Shown: positions 43,570 to 52,164 of the stretch, piece after piece
Layout of the letters: the number at the start of each line of letters is the position of its first letter
Position numbering within the stretch: the stretch's first letter is position 1
DNA from: Coniochaeta sp. PMI_546
Taxonomy: Eukaryota > Ascomycota > Sordariomycetes > Coniochaetales > Coniochaetaceae
Direction of reading: 5' to 3'
Assembly: GCA_021432605.1 (NCBI GenBank)
Contig: MU271148.1
Coordinates: forward strand, 1,061,362 to 1,125,361
DNA length: 64,000 bases
The notes under the pieces: model-generated
What the model saw: the letters and a program-made list of their open reading frames with translations, nothing else
Databases searched by the model: none
What the model was told of the DNA's origin: nothing
Program-made: the position numbers and the translations under genes

Positions 43570-45430
43570 AGAACAGGCACCTGTCAACCGCTCGGCAAGG
43601 GTGCTGTGAAGTAGCGATAGCGACGCACTGGCCTGCACGATCCGGATGTCGACGGATCTTGTCGACTCCAAGCATGCCATGAGACGCAGCCAGTCCACTG
43701 CGCAGCGATCTCTCAGGCACGGCGTTTCAGCTGCCTTTATGGCCGCCATCGACGTTGTGAATATAGTGGCATAGAGCGTCCAGCGGTTGACGATACAGTC
43801 GCGGATGGATAGTAACATGCTAGGAATTGCTTGAATATATGCGTGAAAGAACCTCTCGCAATGCCTGATCACTTCAGCCGTCGCTGTACCGTCTTGAATG
43901 CACTGGTATACCGCCGGCCAGTATATCGATATCTTGCAACAGTAATACTGCACGCGGAGGAACTGGTGAGGCGGATCCATTGACGTAAGGCTCTGAGGCA
44001 GAGAAAAGATGTCGGGGGTCAGATGCCGGAAGTGAAACATGTCTGGGAGGTAACCGTGCCATTCGTCAAGCTGTAGCTCTAGCTCCAGCGCGACGCCTGG
44101 TGCATATGCGATTTCGCCCTGAGGCGTTCTGCGTATGGCAGTGTAGCAGCGGTGTAGCATACGCCTCATGGCGATCTCGGCGAGGAAGTATGCCGGGCCT
44201 TTATCGGCAATGACACTATCTGTTGATAGATTGCTACCAGGTGAAGCCGTCGTGGCGCTTGCGGGAGAGCCGCCATCGAATTCGAAGTGCCAGGTACGGC
44301 GGCTGTCGGGCAGTGCCATCTTGTCATCGTGGTCCCATATGCCGCTGTCGACCATATCAAGCTGATCACGAAGTTCACTCTCCAGGAGTAGGACCGCCCA
44401 GTAGCACCGCTTGATCTGTTCGTAGAGCTCTCCGGTGCTGTTGTCCGCGCATCTCAGCAGGTTCTGCACCTTGAATGAGGCGATCATCGCATAGTCGTAA
44501 GCCTGGCAAGGTCTAGAAATGCAACAGTGATAGAGGCTCAGAACGATCAACGATTGGACGCTCTCGATGCTGTAGTCGATGATCACGGCCGGCAACGAAG
44601 CGACGGCAGCTTCCAGATAGAGGTCGCTGCTGTTTTCGGAGCGCGACGTGCCTAGCGCATGGTCTTGCTGGACGAGGGCGCCCACTGCAGCGACTGACAG
44701 CACCAAACACGATTCGGGACCTGGTGCCAGAGGCCCCGACATGACGCGAATGTAGCGATCCGAGAAGCCTGGGCGGAACAATGGATACCACACATGGACA
44801 TGCTTGGAGAAGGCACCCAGCGCGGCGAGCGCATTCTGCTGCTGTATGAAGCGGAGCCTCGGCGCATCGCCGCCGCTTACCTGCGGGCTGCTTCTTTCGA
44901 GCCTCACAAGCTCCTGAGCAAACCCGGACCCGAGACCGAGGACGGCCATCATGCAATCGGTCAATAATAGTTGGAAGGGGGATCTCTCCTTGCCAGTAAC
45001 GGCTTGGCCATCCTGGTTGGAGCCCGGATGTACTCCATTCTCCGCGCCAGCGGAAGAAGAAGGCTGGTGTGTTGCAGGCAGAGAGCCGGCGATAAAGTCC
45101 AGCCGGCGATTGATTGCAGCGAGCTCTGCTTCGACTCTGTAGCTGGCTGTGTCAGCAAAAGCAGGATCCGAATCGAGGATCTTGATGAGGAACCTGCCTA
45201 GATGCGGAGCTGGAGTGGTTCTGCTCGTAATAGCACTCAAGTCCGCGGTCGCGACAGTAGGCACACGCAGGTTTCTGCCTATCGCATCTTGTTCTCCTCG
45301 CCCTGCAAGCGTTGCAGGCTGTAGTTGTTCGACTGCGGCTCTTTCTTCGAGGAGTGTCGGGATTATCGGGATTCGAAGTCAATGGACTCATGTCACCCCC
45401 GACCACAAAGGGAAGACCCACCTCTTGCAT
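43552..45430 (-). CDS. Zn2Cys6 transcription factor of the fructan cluster
   Basis: Exon 1 (about 45198-45430) encodes the complete Zn2Cys6 cluster CNACRARRTRC, DRQKPAC, AYCRDRGLEC. Exon 2 (43552 to about 45142) encodes a fungal-specific regulatory domain with VRLERSSPQ, HVHVWYPLFRPGFSDRY, SVAAVGALVQQDHA, YDYAMIASFKVQNLLR and RCYWAVLLLESELRDQLDM. The result is about 607 residues. The two parts lie in different frames, so an intron is required. The best fit is a 55-bp GC-AG intron at 45143-45197; no GT donor keeps the frame and the last cysteine. The gene is divergent from MFS1 with 833 bp between starts and converges on the intracellular GH32. That position makes it the leading candidate for the pathway regulator. 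It is not AmyR/InuR-like in its zinc cluster. A second ATG is at 45391. Confidence 0.85.
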
Positions 45431-45740
45431 ACTGCATGAGCCCCTAGAGTCTGTACTCCAGATCTCAGACTTCTACCTGCATGCGTGTCCGGATGCTGAG
45501 GGGTGAGAAGGAGGAGGAGACGAGAGAAGTGTCGGTCAAGACCAGCGAACTCCGCGACAGATAATCTCCACCTGGCTGAGACCAAGTTCGTGGAGTTCTT
45601 GGAAGCGCCGGACTGTGGGTTGGGTCCCCCCTGCCTTCGAGTCTAGACTAGTCAAGCGAGAGAGTGGAACCGTGGCCACGTGCAACCAAGGGGGGCCAGT
45701 GCACCGCTGCTAGTGTAGTGAAGAAGATTTACAATCATAA

Positions 45741-45766
45741 TCGCGGATCAAGCTCGAAATCCGCGA
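45741..45766. promoter_or_regulatory. Inverted repeat TCGCGGAT-N10-ATCCGCGA
   Basis: Perfect 8-bp arms with a 10-bp spacer give CGG-N14-CCG. The GH172/GH32 promoter has the same spacing at 41094-41115. It is a likely site for a dimeric Zn2Cys6 protein, perhaps TF2 controlling itself and its neighbours. Confidence 0.6.
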
Positions 45767-45853
45767 AGTCTGAGACAACACTATTGACGGGACTTCCCAC
45801 TGCTGCTGACATGGGGTCCGTTGCGAGTCAAGCATCGCAAGCGTCGCGACGGG

Positions 45854-45867
45854 CGGCCCCATCACGG
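45854..45867. promoter_or_regulatory. CGG-N8-CGG element upstream of MFS1
   Basis: CGG CCCCATCA CGG lies 397 bp upstream of the MFS1 start. It has the same form as the element in the inulinase promoter at 31039-31052. Confidence 0.4.
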
Positions 45868-46263
45868 CAGTGGTGACAAGGACTAACCGCCCCACGATCT
45901 TGCAGAGCACGTGCACACGACACGGTGGTCACATCGTTGGATCGATCAAGCTCCCAACGATCTAGGGTTTCTGCGTGAGATATCCACAGTCCCATGGGGT
46001 AGAGGCCTTTACCCCAGAGTCCCCCAGACTGCTCGCACAAGACGCTCGATCCAGCCTTGGCTGACACCCTCCTCATTGGCCTCATCGCCCAGAAACGATG
46101 CTGTCACGCATGCTGCCCGCCTTATAAATTGCACTAGAAGTCCCCATGATAGACTACCCCGAGGCTCCAAGCTGGAACAGATCTCCGTCGGCTTGTGCTC
46201 ACTTGATCAAAGAATCACGAACGAGAAAAAAACTCACATTGGTGACTCTCGTCAGTCTTCACC

Positions 46264-48071
46264 ATGCCGCTCATACACGGGTAAGCATAACCCGAGAAAT
46301 GATGACAACCCTGACCGTGGACTGACTATCTTACTGTAGCGTCGACTACTCTGTTGTAAACCCTGACAACAAGTGGAAGATCCTTAGATCGCAATGGCGG
46401 TTTGCTCTCTGGGGTAAGCTAGCGTTGCCTGCCCCCACGGCTCGCGATAACGCTCTCTGACAGACTGGGGAATAGCACTCTTGATATCGTCGGGCGTTGT
46501 GATGCAAGGCTTTGACATTGTGGCCGGTGGCCAGCTGGCCGCACTGCCTGCCTTTAGGGAGAAGTTCGGAGTGCCGCAACCGGATGGCAGCTACCTGATC
46601 CCGGCTCACTACCTCTCCGCCTGGAACTCCATCGCCCCCGCTACTGAGATCGTCGCCACCTTTATCTTCGTGCCCCTGCTCGAGAAGTTCGGCCGTAAGT
46701 GGGGTATTCTCGCTGCGTCCCTGATCTCGTGCGCCGGTGTTCTCCTGCAACAGCTGGCACCCGAATGGCGGATGCACTTGGCAGGCAGAGGCGTCAACGG
46801 CATCGCCATAGGCATGATGTTCACCATCTCGCCGCTCTGGATCGGTGAGACCTGCCGCCCGGAGCTCCGTGGCTTCTTTCTTTGCTTCTTCAACACCAGT
46901 ATCGTCTTTGGCCAGTTTGCCATCGTTGTCGTATCCCAAGGCAGCAGCCACATATCCGGCCGATGGCAGTGGTGGCTACCAGTCGTCGCCATGTATTTTT
47001 TCCCTCGTAAGCTCCTCGCGCCTCTGCCACACAGGGGCGACCGGAACACTAACAGCGTCCCTCGTAGTGCTCCTGACAATGATGTGGCCCTTCTTCCCCG
47101 AGTCACCATACTGGCTCGTCCGCCGCGGCCGGCGCGCGGAGGCCAAGAGAGCGCTGCACCGCATACACGGCTTCAAGGACGATGAATACTATGAGATCGA
47201 GGTATTACGCATGGAAGAAGAGATTCGCATCACAAGCGATCTGCATGGGCACATCGACTCCAGACCTCCTCGCAGGCTCCTCGGTATCAACGTGGAACTG
47301 GAAGCCGAATGCTTCGAGGCGACCAACCGCAAGCGCACCTTGACTGCGATCTTCGCTGCTTCGGCTCAGCAGATGATCGGCGCCACCTTCGTGATCGGAT
47401 ACGCGACGTACTTTTTCGAACTCATCGGGATCAGCGACTACTTTGCGGCCTCCATTGCCCTGTACGTCGTCATGCTCGTAGCCAGCATGTCGGCATTCCC
47501 GCTTACCGAGATCTACGGCCGCCGGTTCTTGATCGTCGTCCCTCAGTTCGTGCTATGCTTCATGCTCCTGATCATCGGCATCCTGGGGTGCGTTCCCGAC
47601 AAGACCAAGGCCAGCTGGGGGATCGTTGCCCTGCTCTACGTCTGGGCGCTCATCTACCAGCTCTCCATCGGCGCCACTGGCTTCGTGCTGGCTTCGGAAA
47701 TCGCGACCATGCGGCTCAGGGCGACGACGCAGGGTCTCATCACCATCACCAACTCGGTCTGGGGCCTGATCATGCAGTTTACCGTCCCTTACATGATCAA
47801 CCCTGACGCCGGGAATCTGGGCGGCAAGGTCGGGTTCATATTCTTGGGTACCGGACTGATCGCTGCCGTGGGCGGCTGGTACTTATTCCCCGAGACAAAA
47901 GGCCTTTCCTTCGAGAAGTTGGACGAGCTGTACGCGATGAAGGTGCCTCCGAGGCTGTTCAAGAGGGCCGCAAGCGAGGTTGCTAGCAGGATAAATACTG
48001 TGGATCTTGCTGGCCCGCCAGAGTTTGACTCTACCAAAGAGGGGGTTGTTCGAGTCGCACATGTTGGATAG
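46264..48071 (+). CDS. MFS sugar transporter 1, alpha-glucoside/oligosaccharide permease type
   Basis: Four exons (46264-46280, 46340-46413, 46464-47006, 47068-48071) with introns of 59, 50 and 61 bp give 545 residues in frame. It is a 12-helix sugar porter of the plasma membrane. Landmarks are [104 protein letters not shown] and [20 protein letters not shown]. The overall pattern is closest to fungal maltose/alpha-glucoside permeases (general oligosaccharide-proton symporters) rather than hexose carriers. Uptake of sucrose or short fructo-oligosaccharides for the intracellular GH32 is the natural inference. It is divergent from TF2. The first exon is only 17 bp but has good splice sites. Confidence 0.9.
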
Positions 48072-48625
48072 AATTATTTCAGGTCGTCAATTATATATTT
48101 CCTGATTTTGAGTGTGGGTGTAGACTCTGTCATTTGTGAACTCTCATTTGCCTGGTCTTGTTATCGGCATCTCCGTACTTCGTGTGTTGCTGTTGGAGCA
48201 TCCACAATCTCAACCACTTCCGCTTTGTTGAGCTGCCAGGGCCTTTGCTCTCAGCAAGTGCCGCCGGTCTCCCAGGTTGGGGTGCATCTTAAGTTGCGGC
48301 GTATTGAGGAAGTCTCGCGGGGCTTGATATAGACGACGGATCCTCATGAGTCTTGAGACTGATATTGGTGTCTTCGACCGAGGTCTTGGAAAAAGGCTGC
48401 GAGTGAACTTGGAATTTACAAGGCCTGATTTATTCTTTACCCAGTAGTGGATTTTAGATATCCAGGAAGACTTGACCTAAAAGTCGCTCATCCTGAAACT
48501 TCCACTTCAATACATGGAACCTCTCTTCCACGATCAAGCTAGCATACTTGGACAGGACCACCAACCAATACCTCGAGCACAACCCCTCAGGTGATCTTCA
48601 GGTCTCACCAACATCAAGACCCATC
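48072..48625. other. Intergenic region between the two convergent MFS genes
   Basis: This is 3' flanking sequence of both transporters. I see nothing of note. Confidence 0.6.
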
Positions 48626-50503
48626 TCATGCAGACACCTCCGCCGTTTCAACAACCGGTCCCCTGACTCCCTTCTCCTCCCTGATCTCCCGGAAAGTAAT
48701 GGTCGGCACCCAGCCGATACTGTTCCTCGCGTCCGAGACCTCGTCGTACAACTCATCGACCTGCTCCAGTGTAAGACCCTTCGTCTCGTAGATCATGAAG
48801 TAGACGAACGCAATGCAGACGAAGCAGCATCCGCCCCAGATGAAGAAGATCTTGGACTGCAGGTTCGCATTGCCCGGGCCGTAGTTCACGAGGTACGGAG
48901 TGCTGTATGCGATGGCCCAGTTAAGCATCCAGTTCGAGGCCGTGGTCATGGAGAGGGACTTGGCGCGGACTTTGAGCGGGAAGATCTCGCCGGTGACGAC
49001 CCTGAGTACCAGAGATATTGTTGTTTAGCTACCGATGCGAACTTTTTATTGACAGGGGACTTGGAAGAAGAGATTTGAAGGTTGCTTACCAGGCAATCGG
49101 ACCCCAGGAAGCGGCGAAGAAGAAGATGTAAATGCAGATAAACGCAATCGCTGCCTTCTGTGCGGGGAGGTTGTGCACAATGATATTCCCGGCAGCATCT
49201 TGACTCGTGGTCGTGGTTCCTAGAATGGCGACGATGAACTGCGAGACACACATGCCGACCGCTCCCCAAAAGAGAACAGGTCTGCGGCCCCATTTGTCAA
49301 TGGCGTACAGTCCAGGCAAGGTCGAGGCGACATTGACGCAGTTGGTGATCAAGCTGATGACAAACGAGTCTTCGAATCCGGAGTTCTTGAAGAATTGCGT
49401 GCCGTAGTAGAAGATAAAATTGATACCAGTGAGCTGCTGCAGAGATTGAAGCAGGCAGCCGGTGAGAAGGCGCTTGAGCAAGTTGCCCTTTAGGCAGTCT
49501 AGGTAAGTTGCCTGCCCGAGACTCTGCTCGTACTCGTGGTTTGCTTGGATCTCGGTGAGCTCTTCGATGATGGCCGGGTGGTTCTCGTCGAGGCGGCGGA
49601 TCTTGGCCAGGGATTTGGTGGCGGCCGGGAGGTTGTCTTGCTTGATGTAGTAGCGCGGCGTCTCGGGCAGGATTATCATACCGGCGATGAGAATTATCGC
49701 CCACGCGAATTGGACGGCTATTGGGATGCGGTAGCTGCCGGTGTTGTTTAGGTCATGTGTGGCATTGTTGACAATAGAGGCCAGAAGAAGACCGATGGTG
49801 ATGGCCAATTGGTAGGAACCGACAATGACACCGCGGATCCATTTCGGGGCAGTTTCGGACTGATAGAGAGGGACTAAGATGGAGTTAGTCAGTGTTGATG
49901 GACTACTCGGCTCTCTCTCATGGCTCAAGGTTGGGAGGAATGTGCTTCAACAACAGGGGCTGGAGAAGGTGACTGATTCTTTTACTTACTGATGGCAGAG
50001 ATTAAGCCAACTCCGAATCCGGCAAAGAACCGACCAGCCAGAAAGAGAGGAATACTGACGGCTGCCGTTTGCAGTATGACTCCGAAGATGAACACGACGG
50101 TGGATGCAATCAGACCCAAACGACGACCGATAGCGTCGGCAAGGGGCGCAGCAGAAAGGGCTCCGAAGAAGGTTCCAGCTGACAGGATAGAGACAATGGT
50201 GGCTGATTGAGATGCAGTAACATCCAGATGACCTGTCGAGTTTCTAAATCCCGTGGAAAAGAGGTCCTGCCAGTAGGGCATTGCAAGTATACCGCCAATG
50301 GTGCCAGTGTCGTATCTGTTATATTGTCAGCCTACCTCAATGGCAAGAAGCAGAAGCCAGCAAGTTTCGAGAGCCTGGTAGTCTAGAGTCTAGGTGTAGA
50401 CATACCCAAAGAGCACACCGCCAAAGGCGACAAACAGCCCAATGGCAATGGCAGGCCATGACTTCCCCGAGATGTCTGTCGGCTTCTTGAGTTTCAACCC
50501 CAT
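48626..50503 (-). CDS. MFS sugar transporter 2, hexose type
   Basis: Four exons (50406-50503, 49990-50315, 49090-49873, 48626-49001) with introns of 90, 116 and 88 bp give 527 residues. Joins restore standard motifs: GGVLFGYDTGTIGGILAMPY, then SAIIPLYQSETAPKWIRG, then WGPIAWVVTGEIFPLKVRAK. Other sugar-porter signatures are DAIGRRLGLIAS, PETPRYYIKQ, QSLQQLTGINFIFYYGTQFF, DKWGRRPVLFWG and YETKGLTLEQVDELY. It belongs to the fungal hexose-proton symporter branch (HXT/MSTE-like). It could import fructose and glucose released by the secreted enzymes. It is divergent from the levanase-like GH32 gene, with 1.66 kb of shared upstream sequence. The start used here (MGLKLKKPTD) has no in-frame ATG between it and an upstream one at a poorer context. 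Confidence 0.92.
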
Positions 50504-50696
50504 ATTGGAGGCTTGGACTAATTCTGAGTTGAGAAAGAATTGGAAGTTTCTTGTGTGAAGAACGGCTGAGAGACTCAATGCCCGAGTCTCTTCAACATGT
50601 TACGCCGAAGGAGTCCTGGCCTTTATGTGAGCCAGAACTACAAGGAGCACTTTGACAAGCTCCAAGAATGTGATCGCTTCAGTACCTAAAATCTAC

Positions 50697-50748
50697 CTCG
50701 GATCTGCGGGCACTCACGGAAAGTCCGTGAAGCAAGACGTGATCCGAG
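50697..50748. promoter_or_regulatory. Nested concentric inverted repeats upstream of MFS2
   Basis: Outer 8-bp arms CTCGGATC (50697-50704) and GATCCGAG (50741-50748) enclose inner 7-bp arms TCACGGA (50714-50720) and TCCGTGA (50724-50730). Their centres agree within one base. Both carry CGG/CCG triplets, as expected for Zn2Cys6 sites. It lies about 195-245 bp upstream of the MFS2 start. Confidence 0.5.
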
Positions 50749-51337
50749 CCGGTGTTGGGAGAGCATTGTTGTGATGATTCTTCACACATGATTGGGCTTC
50801 GTTTGAATCGACAAGATGAATCCTCGCTGAAATCCTCGCTCTGAACCTTTTATGTTGAGGCTGGGGGTGATAATGGGCATGCAGATTCGTGTCGCTTGTT
50901 CTTTCATCCCATGCGAAAAATCGTCCATGCACCAAGCATCTCATCGTCGGACCGATACCAACGTCTAAGTCTAGTCTAGGGTCTAGGGGGCAGCTCCTCC
51001 ACATGCTTTCTCATGCGGGATCTCCGCATATTCCTCACGCGGGGTAAATGCTTGGTCCCCTAACGCTTGGCGGCGTCGTCTTCGCGTATATCGTGAGGAC
51101 CACTTTGGAGCGAAGATTCAAGCGAAGGTCAATCGCCTGACGAAAAGCCACAGGATAGCACAACGCCCGCTCGGAACATTCCTTCTTCGTACCGTTTCTC
51201 AGTGATCCGAGCGCTCTGACGCAATTACTTGACTTGAGTTTATGACATCATGAGCTTACTTAGACCTTAATCCATAGTTTATCTGTGTGGAGATCATGTT
51301 CTCCAACAAATATTGGGAGACACGCTTCCAGCCCAGT

Positions 51338-51651
51338 CGGAGAAGATATGCGGAGAAGCCCCACGACTCGAGTACCGATCTAGGAATGGAAGCTCTAGAC
51401 TGCAGTTTAAACCACCTTTGACTTAGAACCGCGCAGTTCGTTGAGCCCGCTCGTCGCGCTGTTGCACCCAAGCTCCGCTAACACCGATCCACTGGTACTG
51501 ATTCCTCCTCCTGCATGAAAACACGCCTCGGAAGCACGACCATCGCTGAAAGCCATCAAGCAACGACATCTCTATCGGAGTCAGCACACTTCTTGCCGAC
51601 ATGCACACGCCTGCACCCCAGATCAAGAGACCATTTTGGGAAGCTTCTCCG
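51338..51651. promoter_or_regulatory. Three CGGAGAAG octamers upstream of the levanase-like gene
   Basis: Two direct copies (51338-51345 and 51351-51358, CGG-N10-CGG) and one inverted copy (51644-51651) lie 0.5-0.8 kb upstream of the start codon at 52165. They may be regulator half sites. Chance is possible. Confidence 0.35.
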
Positions 51652-52164
51652 AGGTTACATGCAACATCGAGAGCGGGGAAATCCACAATATCCCTGGATG
51701 CGTGAAAGATCTGAACCGCTAACAGAGTACCAGTTGCGCTCGAACCGAGCTCTTGGTATGGGTGATGGACAACGGCAAGTAGAATGTACCTTGGTCGGAT
51801 CCGAAAATATTCGTTTTGCAGCTTTAGCCTCGTGGATATGAAAACTCGCCATCCAGGGGACCCTCTGGTTGATCATGGCTACCTCGGTTTTGGTACACAT
51901 GAGCATCACTAGCGCTCGGGATTTCGTCGATGCCAGAGCTGGGTGTAAGATAGGGACTATTGAGCGATTTCAGACTTCTCATTCGACTCAGCGTTGTTGT
52001 AGATGACTGGAGAGGATAGCGAAGATTCTTTCTTATTAACCTCTATGTTGAAGTATAAAGATGACCTTCCATCTTGCTCCGTTCCCTCTTCTGCTATAGC
52101 CAACCTCACCTCCTCTTGTTTTCTATCAGCCTTCTCACAAGTGTTGTTCCGTTTAGTTTACACG

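Larger units (their letters stand above)
45431..46263. promoter_or_regulatory. Shared promoter of the divergent TF2 and MFS1 genes
   Basis: This region holds no gene. It carries three CGG-type elements: the TF2-proximal half site AACTCCGCGA (45548-45557), the inverted repeat at 45741-45766 and CGG-N8-CGG at 45854-45867. Confidence 0.6.
50504..52164. promoter_or_regulatory. Shared promoter of the divergent MFS2 and levanase-like genes
   Basis: This is 1.66 kb without a supported gene. It carries a nested palindrome (50697-50748), a CGG-N5-CCG inverted repeat ATGCGG-GATCT-CCGCAT at 51013-51029, and three copies of CGGAGAAG (51338-51345, 51351-51358 and inverted at 51644-51651). Confidence 0.55.
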
